A stretch of DNA of 64,000 nucleotides from Harmothoe impar (GCA_947462335.1 OX381704.1:27427955-27491954); one strand, 5' to 3'; shown: positions 11,030-23,431, numbered from the stretch's first letter. Notes: a model not told the origin generated them from the sequence alone. Translations and numbers: made by a program.

Positions 11030-12240
11030 AGTAAGTAGGGAGGAATGAATGAGACAGGGAAAAAAAGATTATATCGCCATCATTACGAGAATAGTGATTA
11101 CAACCCAGTATGGATTGACCTCAGTTTTATAATTGATCAAGGGAGGCATGAATGGCGAGGAGCGTCCGCACAGAGCAGGAAAGATAACATAAAGGGGACT
11201 GCAAAGAGCTGAGTGATTAACAAAAGATGCAGATAGCACATTGGGTATTACAGCCTGGACACAGATAAGCAGGAGAGAGCCACCCTCTGTCTATATGGCT
11301 GTAAAATGCCAATAATAGCCGCATCTACTGATCACCCCCTAGTGGCACATTCAGCTGAATTATCTCGATGGGGCTCCCCACCTTTGATGCCATATTAATT
11401 GCAGTGTATTGCCTTTATGGGCACCCCTTCTCCCACATATGATAGATGCCACTGTGCTAGCTAGGCTTTTCCTTTTTATGTATTATGGCAATGGTTGTTG
11501 GGGATGGGCCACTTTTTCCTGTGGTCTATGGTTCCACTGGCAGTATACACGGATTAGAATGACATATAAAACCTATTTAACTTTAGTTGAAAAGGCAGGG
11601 TAAAGCCTTTGCCACACATATCATCACCATTGGGCGATAAATCTGCCCCGTGGTGTAGCTTTTATTACTCTCCCAATGAAAGGCAGAGCATCTAGATGAG
11701 CTTCCCTCTCCGATTTTCCTTTTCCCCACTTTGATTCTGACGACACTAAAACTAAAACCCAGATTGATCCGTACCTCCAACCTTACTCTCCTTTACAAGC
11801 CGGTTCTCATATTTCCCCTGTACGTCTTTGGGAGTTTAACTACACCCATATTTGTAATTCAAAACGCAACCAAATACACTCTAAAATATATGTGTTGCGT
11901 GAACATGCATTTAAAGAGTAAGACACTTTGAGTAGCGTAACAGGGTAAGACACTTTTGAGATCAACACACGTTGAGTAGCATGTGGTGTGCTACAAACAA
12001 AAGTGTGTTCAAAGTGGCTGCAAAAAGCGTGTAAATGTAACACACCTTTCTTAGAGTGTAGATCACGTCCTATTCTAGTATTACTCCCTAGCGGCTGTAA
12101 AGAGGTGGCTCGGTGCACCGGATCAAACTGGACATCCGGGACAAACTGTCCGCCTACACAGTGTCCTCAGTGGCATGTTTGTAGGCCATGGAGGATATGA
12201 CCTTTCAATCTATACCTCCATATATCCCAAAGACGATTAC
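11030..12240 (+). repeat. Ancient segmental duplication, copy B
   Basis: Direct-orientation partner of 9040-10270, about 2 kb to its right. It lacks the internal duplication of copy A and carries an extra 182-bp MITE (11877-12058) that copy A does not have. Around the GGACATCCGGG block a plus-strand translation is partly shared between copies, but stops and differing frames argue against a conserved exon. Confidence 0.85.
11877..12058. mobile_element. 182-bp MITE with TA target site, absent from sister copy
   Basis: The termini CACTCTAAAA... and ...TTAGAGTG are inverted, and imperfect pairing continues inwards (GTGTTGCGTGAAC against GTGTAAATGTAACAC). TA flanks both ends (11875-11876, 12059-12060). 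In copy A the matching site reads ...CAATATAGATCAC..., without the element, against AAATA-[element]-TAGATCAC here. The insertion therefore followed the duplication. Confidence 0.85.
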
Positions 12241-15200
12241 AACTGCAATAACCCAGTTGAAGACCATTTTTAAGCAACTTTACCATTACCGGTAGCGGTT
12301 GTTTATTCATTTTATTTATTTCATGTCAAGATTTGCAAATTCCTAAAAATCCAACGGAAAATTATTTTCACAAAGATGACTATAACTAATGATGATGAAC
12401 ATCATGTACTCTTTCACACCAAGTAAATTGCACCTTTCTACTAAAAGTCTAATTGCTTGAGAACTCATGCTATCATGAAAACCACTATTTCGCCCAGCAA
12501 GGGACACCATTTTGACTATTAAAGGGATTACTTTTTGAGGTTGTCAGACAGCGATTACTATAACAATTATTCATCTCTGACATGACATCTCAATTTTTCC
12601 CTCATACTTGCATTATGGGGGTGGGGGCGGGGGGTTGAGGACATGTTTACCATCAAATACCCATTGCTGATGACGTCACGTCATCTGAGAGGACATGGGG
12701 GGCTCCCTGATTGTCTTGCTTTAAAACAATGTTTGGCCAGAAATATCAAATGAAAGGTCAAATAAATATTTTATTCATTTTAGTTTCAAGAAATGTTCCT
12801 ATAAGATAATGTCTGGCATTCAAAAACAAGTATCCCTATCCTCGTCAATAAATACCATTGGGTATTAGTACAGATAGCACATGTCCCCGGGTACCTTTTG
12901 TGGATCAAACCATATAGTTGGTAGTTTCAGTATATATATGGACCATACACCCTTGGAGATCATACAAACCAACAGTATTGCTTGGGTGCTCTTGAGTTTT
13001 GAGTTTGGTAACGTTTTTATTGGACAAAATTCCACAGCATTACACTGCGTCTCTCAAATAGAGCCAATATTGATACAGATTATACAATGTATATGCAAAT
13101 GCAAATGGCGACCGCTTGCAGATTCACCACACGTTAAACACAACAATGATACAAATCAATGGGCAGCTAAGCAAGTAGATCATAATATCAGTGAACGAGC
13201 ACCGGACTACTCATAGAATAGCGTTGCTCGAGGCTAGGTTTCCATAGGGGCATGAAACCACATCTTATCAGTCATTAGTCCGGGTTACACAACATGATCA
13301 CACCATCAGACACACAACACGCAGCCTGTGTCTTGGGACCAACATGCGCAGAGAGACATAAGTCTTGCATACAATAGTTGTTAATCAGCATCGAAAAAGA
13401 GCAGACATAACGTATACTCGGATTTGGCAGTAAGGGGAGCACTATAGATTCTTACTGGTTGGTTGTACCTGAATCTACCTCTCTATGCTTTGTTTGATTC
13501 CCATTGGCTCTCAGCACATGGACCAATTACCCATAAATAGACATCTCTGGGAACTATTGTTGTGTTTCATATCAGCCAGAATAAGGCGATTTTGAGACAT
13601 TGCACTGCAGTATGCCAAGGTGTTTACAAACTCTAGACCAGTACCAAAAATGTATCTGATATCACGCAGTGTTTAAGCTATACAGGTGTTCTTGAATTCT
13701 TTGAAATGGAGACACGTAGGTTCCCTCAGTCAGTAGGTGATGACCTTCATTCGCCCTCCGTCGGTGCAGGTTAAAACCACTTGTCGTGGAGGTGTGTGGG
13801 CCTGAGATATATGAAGCCACTTTCTCAGAGCAGAATCGACACTGGTGATAGGGAGAAGTGGATGCGCCTTGCGCACAAGAGTCTCTCTCCCACATACCAC
13901 TAGCACCACTCTACCGCCCCCAAGATCCACCCTCCACCTCTCCCAAAGTGTCCAAGTAGGCACTGCCTACAGGGCGCTGCAATCAGCAAGAGACTTGCAG
14001 ACAAAGCGACCAGTGACACCAGCGCCATCGCCACATTCTCCCAGCACTTCCTCAAACGCTTCATCAGTGCCTCCTTGCTTTGCAGCCCTGCTGCTTGGAG
14101 AGTGTGGCTCAGCGAGGGGAGCGTCTGGATTGGTGGACTGATTACACGTGATCATTTCCTGTTGGGGGCAGGCACCTTCTTCACCCAACCCGCCCCCAGG
14201 GTGGTTTGTAGACGCCACTGGGAGAGTGGCCGTGTCGGGGGTGTAGGGATATATATGCTTGGACGTGCGTCGCCTTCTCTAGAGCTGCGTACTCTATAGA
14301 CTCCAGAATACAATGTACTATCGTAAGGTGAAGATGTATCCATATCTTTGAGGAGCCATGATGACTGCCTTGGTTGCAGACTTTGGATTCCTCAATTCTA
14401 AAGGGCAGAGAAGAGGGTGTGGTTGCGGGTTCAACGCATTGATGCCTATTAACTAACGGAGTGCCTTGTCATAGTTTATAGATGGACAACAGTCAATTAT
14501 GTACACGCCACTTGAGGGGGGGGGGGTTGTATACATATATATATATATACCCCCTTTACATTAATGCTTACAAAACCTAGGGGCGTGGGTGGGTGTGGGT
14601 TGGGGGGGGGGGTATTAAAAAAATCGATTTAGCGTACATACTTATGAAAGAGCCCTGATGGATATTCACTCCTTGAATATTATTTCACAAATAAATATGA
14701 CTAGCCTCTAACTAAGTCTAAAAGAGTTTGCTTTCCCCTGCCATGACGCTTCTCGTTATCCACCAGGGCGGAACAACAGCTGAGGATGACCGATATTGTG
14801 TCCATGTGTACTGTTTAATTAAGCAACATGATTAGCTCTTCCAACCAACAACACAAACGTCGCTGGTCATGATTCTGTTATCATAATAGACTTGATTTTT
14901 AATCAGGAAATGAATAGCCTAGGCTCCTTTTATACATGTATTATGCGGTTCCTATATACTCCTGGCTCCTGAGGGCCTCATGAATACATGTATAATAGCT
15001 GTTTACAGGCAATTGGCATGTACCAGACAGTCAGATGTAAATTAAACAAAAGTATTCCATGTATCTATACGCAAACGATTAAAAAGATTACACCCATAGA
15101 CAGTGATACATGAGTGTCCGAACTGAGTTAGCCTCGGGCATGGGGCAATAACCAAATAAATATCAGTTTGAACAGATTCGTGTATTGCAAAGAGTTGACA

Positions 15201-16456
15201 TCTCTACCTGTACACAGCCATCCTAATTCTGTCCATACATTGTAGCATCTATTACTTATTAAGTTAGAGCGGCAATCTCCAATCTTGCCGTTTGATGTCT
15301 ACATACACATTTCCGGTCAATACAATAAGGCCCATACCTACCATTGTGAGTAACTCCGGAGCCCTTTATGTTTTGTTCTTTATAAGGTCCTAATCCAGGT
15401 AATATCACTGCGGAAATACTCTCCATCCTCCCAAATAACCAGAGGCCCCAGGAATTCCCCAACTTCACCCTCCCATCTAAAACCGAGCATTAAGGCAGCT
15501 ATTCGGTAGTGCATGTGATCATTCTGAAACAGCAAAGAAATAGAACGCACGGGCAACATCCAAATAAGGCGTTCCCAGCTGCATACATATACCGTGGACT
15601 ATAAGCCACACCGTGGGTGGGTCATGACCCCGCGCTATTGATCTGCACGATCTGCACAATCACGCGCTGAGCAGACGCTGCCGCGCCGACAAACAAACAG
15701 CAGACGACAATTGGCGCCGTGTTCAGAATTTGCGCGGGCAGCCAGTGAGCGCCGTGCTCATATGGTGCCCGCCATAGGGACCACACCAGCAGGCGTTAAT
15801 CCACACCTCCTTGTGTTCCTGCCGCAGATCCTGCCGCAGCCTTAAGGGGGTTCTAGGGAGGGGTGGGGAGGGAGGGGGAGGAGAGATAACAATGTATCAT
15901 TTGCGGATCCCTGTTCTTCGGTTCGTGGACTGATTCCGTAAGGATGCGCAAAGCAGTGCGGATAACAAGGTTTGCCTTGGGGATACACCCGGGGGGATAC
16001 ATCACCCGACGTGATTTCCGCCCCCAAAGACATATCTGCGCCGAGCCTTTCCTGGTTTGTTCCTGTCTGGCATTATAGGCCTAGCTCACCGCCTCCCCCA
16101 ATAAGACGACTACAGACGCATGGGGGATATTATATCACATGTCTCAGACGGTTACAAAACACTTGTGCCTGCTTTTCATCTTCAATATAGTAATACTGAG
16201 CATAGAATATATATTGTTCTCATAAATCAGCTATCACAAACTGATTTGGATTATATACGGCGTTGGCATGAACTATTGGCCACTCCAAAAATATACTGTG
16301 TTCTCATCACTAAGCCATGAGAGCCAAATGGGTAGGCAATCTAGGCTCTGTGTGAACTCAATTAATGTTTTGATATAGAAGAGATAGATGATCTACAAAG
16401 TTGCGAGTAGGTATATTTCCTCATGCCCATTGTATTTGCTGCCCTGTAAGCTTTAA
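12241..16456. other. Non-coding stretch with scattered GC-rich patches
   Basis: No exon or transposon is recognised. Points of note are a perfect CRE TGACGTCA at 12671-12678, GC-rich patches at 13850-14250 and 15600-15760 with several open but unconvincing frames, a short AT microsatellite near 14531-14550, G-tracts of about 11 near 14516 and 14602, and a TATAAGCC terminus-like word at 15600. Confidence 0.4.
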
Positions 16457-16653
16457 TATTGGGGGGGGAGCTTAGACCAAATTTTCTGCCGCAACCAACT
16501 TAAAAGATGCTATCCATCATGAGAAACATGAATCTGGCCTTCGTTTTTGAATTTGAGATTTCTAACCCCCCCGTACGCCCCCTCCGAAGATAAAAAGTAT
16601 TTAATCATTTAATTAAATACCATTTAAAAATATTTCTGAAAAATCTGTGCATA

Positions 16654-17097
16654 AAACCTGTATATAACCGCTTGTGGCTGATGTATAAAAATAGTCAGCA
16701 TGAAATTGAATCATTTTTAGTCATGTGGAGAATCCAATATGGCCGCCAACTGTTAAAAATGACCCATTTTCCCCTATTTTTGGAAGAAAACCTGTCCAAA
16801 ACCATCTTGCAGTGATGTACAAATGTAGTGAGCACGAAAGTTAACTACTTTTAGATATTTGAAAAATCCAAGATGGCCGCCAATTTAAAAAAATACATAT
16901 TTTTTGTTTTTTTAAAAGTATTTTCGCATCAAACCTGTATACAACCACATTGCGTTGATGTATAACAATAGTCAGCATGACAGAGAACTATGTTTAAATA
17001 TTTCATTAATCCAAGATGGCCACCAAATTGAAAAAAGAACACTTTTTTTTTACTTTTTAATAAAAGATTCCTGGACAAAACCACTCTTTGGGGGACA
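16654..17097 (+). repeat. Left-arm subrepeats (about 130-140 bp) with AAGATGGCC cores
   Basis: At least three degenerate units start near 16654, 16788 and 16929. Each runs from an ACCTGTATA-like word through TGATGTATAA and AGTCAGCATGA to ATCCAAGATGGCCGCCA, with variants ATCCAATATGGCCGCCA and ATCCAAGATGGCCACCA. A fourth partial unit ends at the GGGGGACA word. The AT-rich separators differ in length. Confidence 0.85.
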
Positions 17098-18551
17098 TCT
17101 TGCAAACATAGATTTTGTCATGACAGACCAGACTTGGCACAATTTGAAAGTAGAAAAAATGGTGGACAGTGAACTTGAAACTGATAACATGCCTAGCCAT
17201 CTGTTTTGCAATGTGCACCAATCCCTTATGTTGGGTAGACGTAGCGATATCATAGGCAGGAACAAGCGATATTCTAGCTTTCTTCCAATGCTAACTCTGT
17301 TACCACTCCAGGCTTGGACTGTATGACTGGCTTGATACATCATGATTTTAACAGTAAACCCTGGACCAAGGCTGAGGAATTTGATGACTTCATTGCACCA
17401 CGCAAAAACAAATCAGTAAGCCTCAAAGATGATAGTCACTCTCACATGTGCTGTGATGACATATCACTATCATGATCTATCTCACTTCCTTGAGAAATTT
17501 GTGAATGTGACAAATCAAGTGGCATGCATTGTTCGCTGTTTCAATCAAACTTGAACTTCTCAAGGTCATGTTCTGTGTGGGCGGTCTTATTGGTGTTCAC
17601 CTGACTGAGCCTTTCTTGTCATTAACAAACGCCACTAACACAACCTACTTGACCCTGATACCAGCTTCCCAGCAGCTCTATTTGGATCTTTCATCCACAG
17701 ACCCAGTAGATCTTCTTGATACTAGTGAACCAGCATTCAAATTTGTGTCTGATGTAAGGTTTCAAAGTACAAGGTACGATGATGACATCTGTGAAGCCAT
17801 AGAGAAAACACTGAATGAGTATCAGCCACTGGTTCTAAAGGTATTGGCCATGCTTTTACCTGAACTAGCCCGTTGGTTTCAGAAGCAAAAGGGGAATATC
17901 TTTGGATTTGGTGAATGTGATCCATAGACTGAAAACATGCTTTCCTCAATGCATCAAGAGAAACTTGAACATGCACCTATAAATCAAATAAAATCAGAAG
18001 GAGAGGTAGAACTAGTGAATTATGAGCTAGGCGTCATAGGAAGCAAAAACCAAGAGATTGTGTCTTCCTTGGTAGTGAATGCAAAGGCATATGATCTCTA
18101 GGAGAAATCACCATCTGGGAGGTTCAAGGCATTGGTAAGAAAGAATGGGCCCATACCTGAACTAAATCTGGAATGCAAATCAAAATAAACAGACCTGAGA
18201 GTCCAGAATATGACAAGCAAAGAAGCTGGAAATATTCTCTTTCCTAGGCTTATATTGAAAGATCTAGATGACCTAAAGAGGATGGGAGGAGCATTCAGTT
18301 ACTCCCAGGAAGTGGATATGTATCTCAGGACCCGTTCAAAGAAAAAGGAGGAAAGGTTCTATCTAGAGATGAGATATGCAAGGGGCATATCTCTAACCGT
18401 GCCAAAAACAAGTGACCTGTTCTGCCTGATGAGGGACCACAAGAAGCTGCCTATTGCAACATATGCAACAAACTTAAAGATCTTCCTTGACAATGTCTCC
18501 TCAAAGCCTGATGTTTCCCTCATGGATCTGAACAGCTTTGGTCAAAACTGA
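17097..18551 (+). pseudogene. Decayed gene of the 3.1-kb transposon, probable transposase
   Basis: The coding trace begins just inside the left arm. A first block (about 17097-17323) includes NIDFVMTDQTWHNLKVEK and FCNVHQSLM. A second short block in another frame (17327-17460) includes SKPWTKAEEFDDFIAP. From 17529 to 18551 a single frame continues with only three in-frame stops (TAG at 17925, TAG near 18100, TAA near 18186), passing LIGVHLTEPFLSLT, LPELARWF, GNIFGFG and MRDHKKLPIAT. So at least two frameshifts and three stops separate it from a working gene. The position inside long TIRs implies a transposase or accessory protein. The T-D...H-N and C-N-V-H motifs loosely recall RNase-H-fold transposases; this is inference, and I cannot name the family. 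Confidence 0.7.
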
Positions 18552-18843
18552 GTGCCAGCCACTTTGCTACATAGTTAAACGCAACCAGTGTTTTATTCTT
18601 ATCTTTGATCTGCGGTGATTAAAGTCTTAAGAGCGTCTTCATCATTCTGTCTTTATTCAGGTCACATTTACCATAATGACCTCAACCATGTCTAACATTT
18701 GTCCCTTGTCTTGAGGCTCATAATAATTATAGGCTCACGGGTATTAGATATTAGTATTAGTAATAAATATATTAGTATACAGTACAGGCCATGATATTTG
18801 ACATTTTACCTGAAAGGATTATGAAATACTGATGTTTTTTTAA

Positions 18844-19350
18844 CAGGGTGGCCATCTGGGATTTTTTCATGTTTGAGAATAGTTAACTTCCATGCTGACT
18901 ATTTTTATGTGTCCCCAAAAAGTGATTTTGTCCAGGAATCTTTTATTAAAAAGTTTTTAAAAAATGTGTTTTTTCAATTTTGTGGCCATCTTGGATTAAT
19001 GACATATCTAAACATAGTTCTCTGTCATGCTGACTATTGTTAAACATCAACACAAAGTGGTTGTATACAGGTTTGATGCGAAAATACTTAAAAAAACCCA
19101 AAAAATATGTTGTTTTTTTAACTTGGCGGCCATCTTGGATTCTTCAAATATCTAAAAGTAGTTCACTTTCCTGCTCACTACATTTGTACATCACTGCAAG
19201 ATGGTTTTGTACAGGTTTTGTTCCATAAATATGGAAAAATGGGTCATTTCTAACAGTTGGCGGCCATATTGGATTCTCCACATGACTAAAAATGGTTCAC
19301 TTTCATGCTGACTATTTTTATACATCAGCCACAAGCGGTTATATACAGGT
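18844..19350 (-). repeat. Right-arm subrepeats mirroring the left arm
   Basis: Four inverted units each carry a (G)GCGGCCAT.TTGGAT-like core, at about 18849, 18983, 19128 and 19260. The innermost unit (18844-18940, core GTGGCCATCTGGGA) is full length here but only partial in the left arm, so the arms are unequal in unit number. Confidence 0.8.
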
Positions 19351-19574
19351 TTTATGCACAGATTTTTCAGAAATAATTTAAAATGGTATTTAATTAAATG
19401 ATTAAATACTTTTTATCTTCGGAGGGGGCGTACGGGGGGGTTAGGAATCTCAAATTCAAAAACGAAGGCCAGATTCATGTTCTCATGATGGATAGCATCT
19501 TTTAAGTTGGTTGCGGGTATTGCATCACCAATTTGGCTGAATAAGCTCCCCCCCTATTAATATGATACCAAATA

Positions 19575-19720
19575 CCCAGTAAACAAAAAACGTTATACAA
19601 CATTTTGTAACGTTATTTAACGCTATATAACGTTTCTCTAAGGCTCCCCAATATGGCATAACGTTATATACTGTTTTAGAACGTTATTTTGACGTAAAAT
19701 AACGTTTTTTGTTAGCTGGG
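19575..19720. mobile_element. 146-bp MITE rich in AACGTTAT, TA target site
   Basis: The ends CCCAGTAAACAAAAAACGTTA and its near complement TAACGTTTTTTGTTAGCTGGG form a 21-bp TIR, flanked by TA at 19573-19574 and 19721-19722. The interior repeats AACGTTAT several times. It sits only about 12 bp beyond the 3.1-kb transposon. A diverged copy is at 52609-52711. Confidence 0.85.
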
Positions 19721-20105
19721 TATGCCAATGCTTGTCCATTATTATCATATTCTTTTTTCCATTGATAATTGTCACAGGTGGCATAGGATGCGATAAGACA
19801 AGGCCAATGTTTGTGAAACAAGACATCAATAAATAATTATTGTCATGAATGTGCATGCACCTTTAGAGATATAAGAACATCAACACAAGCTTGTTTGTTA
19901 ATTCATTTCTATATACATATACAAAGCAATACTAAAGGTCTTTGCCTTTTTTGGGGATACCGTCTTGGGTGGTGATCCAATATTGAGCACACACGCTCAC
20001 CCAGTGCTCTATACAACATACAATACGGCCTAGAGTATAGCGCCAATATGCATGTAGCCCGACCCCATGGTGCCACCTGCCCACTCATTATTCCCTCCAC
20101 TTCCC

Positions 20106-20160
20106 ATCTTGTAACACCACCCCCACCACCCCCACCACTTCACCCCCACCACTTCACCCC
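20106..20160 (+). repeat. Short C-rich direct repeats
   Basis: CCACCACTTCACCCC-type words repeat in tandem. The two strands have open frames of low complexity, which I treat as spurious. Confidence 0.6.
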
Positions 20161-20747
20161 TTCTCAGCTCCCAGCCGCCCAACAACTCATTCCCAACGCT
20201 GCTGTGATTTCCCGCTGTCGAGGCGCAATCCGCAGGCATGGCTGCGGCCCTATGAAAAGTTCCATGAATAAAATAAGATTCCTCTGTCATAGACCTCCGA
20301 ATCGTGCAAGCCCCGGATTTTGTATGTGTTATTCGAGTCCTAGTCGAGAAAGCCAGTAAGCATCACGTTTGAGAAATGGAAATAATCAGGACCTGATATC
20401 GGAATCGCTCCCGGTGACATGTTTCCAGATGGTAAGAAAACTCGACATTACTAAATCTTTCTCGTTAGGATCAGATTTCAATGACCAAATCACGTCCTGT
20501 ATTAGGTAATTGAAATTTGAAAATAATTTGAAAAACATCCATTTGCTATAAAACTCAAGCAAAGTGCCTCGTATCCATTACCATTTGCAACGCAGAAACC
20601 TGATCCTAGTAACTTTTCTGGGTTGAATAACAGTGACTACAGTAATAACATTTCATTACATGCAGGCTTGCGAACAATAAGTAATCTGATACCATCTACA
20701 CGGAAACGATTTTCCTTGCCAAGTAAATGCGTTATATTATGATAACA

Positions 20748-20819
20748 TTAATGATTATAATACTAATAATAATACTAATAATAATTCTAATAATAACAAT
20801 GATAATAATAATAATAACG

Positions 20820-20896
<77 letters not shown>
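20748..20896 (+). repeat. TAA/AAT trinucleotide microsatellite
   Basis: It is imperfect from about 20748 and pure TAA for about 76 bp from 20821. The long poly-Ile and poly-Leu translations here are artefacts of this repeat. Confidence 0.97.
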
Positions 20897-20897
<1 letters not shown>

Positions 20898-21635
20898 TCG
20901 TGCAAAATAATAGCTTTGTCTGATGTACAGTATTTGAGCAATATAGATACATTTGACATTTCGGCATGCTCGTGGTGAAATCCACCCTTTTTAATATGGG
21001 GAATGTACGATACACCGGAGGACAATAGTGTTCCCATAAGGGACTGTTTCCTTTTATCAACACACCCTGGAGGGAATCCGCTACATCATATATATGTAAT
21101 GGGTTCATCACACAGGGGCTGCCATCGTCTAATTACACACGCTAATTGGACCAATACGACACGTAGATATCCGTGGTGTGAGATGTTTCCTTTTACCTGC
21201 TTTTCCCCGTTTGATTATTGTTTTTACCTATACCTGATATGGCGAGTGAAATAAAGCAGATATTATATTATGCCGAGCGGAAAAGTACAAAACTGGAGAC
21301 ACTGGGGACAAATAAATCGAGGGTATTACTATCAAGTAGGGTACCGTTACATCCTTTTTGATTCAGAGGGAAATGGACCCGTGAGGTTTATTTGCCAGGT
21401 GTACACTGTTTTACCTTCAAAGTGAAAACAGCCACCTCTCACTTTCAGCAGGGAGACATCCATGTGTCTTGTTTCTTTTTGTATGTGTACAGTAAAAACA
21501 AAAATAAACTTGACATGCACAGGGAAAGGGACCTTTGAACACCCTGCATTAAGGTCCCTTTTCGCATATCGTGTCACATGTTGTTGAGTTCAAGCAGGTC
21601 AGACGTCAAAGTCCCCTTTAAACCCCAGGCCGCCG

Positions 21636-22100
21636 TATATAAAGGGCTGAGTATATATACCTGTCATGCCTGCACGCTGACTGTTGCTGCTGGGGCAGCA
21701 AGTTGTATGCATTTAAGGCCTAGAAGCCCCACGTAAGGCGGCGTGGTCCGCAGCTGGCCGGCGGTGAGGGCGGGAGGCACACGTCAACGCACGGGGCCAC
21801 CAAGGTGTGATGAGATTGTCTCCGTCGTGGACGACGCCTGATTAGGATGGATGTGCGGCCAGGGCGGGGCCCACAGGGGGTGGGTAATCTGGCCACAAGC
21901 CAGGCGCTCCTGATGGGGCTCTATAGGGTGTCATCGACCACCTCGGCTCTCTCCTTGGTGCTATCATTAAGGCACCCTTGCGGGAGGTGGTAAAGCCAAG
22001 GACACAGTGCCGAGACTACCTCGTGCCATAAACAATCATCAACTTCTCACAGTGCCCAACGACGCAGCCAGGAGCCTGAAGGGCCACCCCGCCTTCCTGA
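21636..22100 (+). promoter_or_regulatory. TATA box followed by GC-rich block, candidate promoter or enhancer
   Basis: TATATAAAGGGC at 21636-21647 is a strong TATA match. It is followed by about 380 bp that is much richer in GC and CpG than its surroundings. That block contains words resembling homeodomain sites (TGATTAGG, GTAATCTGG) and a forkhead site (ATAAACAA near 22029). I found no coding start or splice donor downstream, so any transcript is unknown. Evidence is motif-level only. Confidence 0.3.
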
Positions 22101-23431
22101 GGTTTAAAGGGGTATTAGACGAGGGCTAAGTGAGTTTGCATTCCAAAGAGGTCCAGTCATGTGGCTCTAACGCTGAAGTTGTAAGGTGTTTTATATAGTA
22201 AACATGGTTATTTAAATGCACGTGATCAATTTAGTCCATCAGGTAACAGAGACGTCTGAAATGTTGTGATCCGATTTACGCATATCACCTAGGATATAAT
22301 CTGACTTCATATTCATAATGTTACTGCATCTGCAACAATACACTCCATAGATAACTCAGGGATGCAAACACTTTATTTATAAAGGTTGTTTTGCCTAATT
22401 GCTGTGAAAATGGCTATGCTGTACTATGATCATATACAAAATATATATAATTATCTATCTAAAATGCAGTGTCACCTCATCTCATCAGGTTTATATTACT
22501 AGATTGGATGACGGCAAGACAAGGTGCCAGTAATACCCCCTAATGTACAAATGTGTTGGTATTGCTGGCACCCCAGCCATCTTAGCGGCATTACGATCCA
22601 GGTCAAAAAAAGTTCCAAAATAAATTGGTCATGATTTTCTGTCCAATTCCTCTTACATCTTAGCAAAACCCATAAGTGCACCAATCTTAAGCTTCATGGC
22701 TCCATGATCATCATTTTGAAGGGAATCATTTTAATCACAAAGTTGATTTCTAAACTATTTTTGTCTTTGAGGGGAACATGATTAGCCTAGCAAGAAAACC
22801 ACACAACGCTGCCAGTGTGACACTGATATCCCCTGCCAGTTATACGGTGCTCTACCTATGAGTCTGTAATTTGTATTCTGTCCCCTCGGTAAAAGTAATG
22901 TTATAATGTGTGGGTTAGTGTGGGGACGTCATGCTATCCCAAAGACACATAAATACGACTACTGATAAATGACATGTGCATTAGATCCACACCTGAGTAA
23001 CATCAGTCTAATCATTGGATGGCAACAGACGCTCCTCTACACAACATGAGCCCCCCAGTAGGTGGTACATCCCAGTGTGTCCCCGTGTGATGATAACGCC
23101 TCCTACTGTCTGCCCAGAGCCTTGTCAATTGTGGCCATTTGTGACCTGGACCTGTCTAACATCACACAGTACCAGGGTCCATTACAGCCAACACATCAAA
23201 GAGACATGACATCAATGATGTATGGTAATGGTTAGGGGGTAGGGAGGTAAAGGGGAAGTGTCAGGGGACGGACGGGCTCAAGGTCTGACATGACAACGCA
23301 TTCAGGTAGCCATATAGGATAGATATCTCAACATACTGCCGTTATAAGAGCTGAGGAGGATGGACATACAATTCTATAGTGCTATGACGTTGCCCTTTTG
23401 TAACTTTGGTCAGCGACCTAACGGCTCAGAA
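22101..23431. other. Non-coding stretch, nothing seen
   Basis: AT-rich unique sequence with no credible exon, repeat termini or RNA gene. Confidence 0.45.

Larger units (their letters stand above)
16457..19556 (+). mobile_element. 3.1-kb DNA transposon with about 0.6-kb inverted termini
   Basis: The outer ends are a G-run followed by GAGCTTA on the left and its complement TAAGCTC plus a C-run on the right. Inverted similarity extends inwards for about 640 bp (16461 to about 17097, and about 18905 to 19554), including the landmark TACGCCCCCTCCGAAGATAA and its complement. Outside, TTAA occurs at 16453-16456 and 19557-19560, and a longer 7-bp match TTAATAT at 16453-16459 and 19557-19563. The target duplication is thus either TTAA (piggyBac/Kolobok-like) or 7 bp. 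Between the arms lies a decayed gene (17097-18551). I do not recognise the superfamily. Confidence 0.85.

Noticed and set aside
20727..21111. Long poly-Ile and poly-Leu open frames
   Set aside because: Direct product of the TAA/AAT microsatellite.
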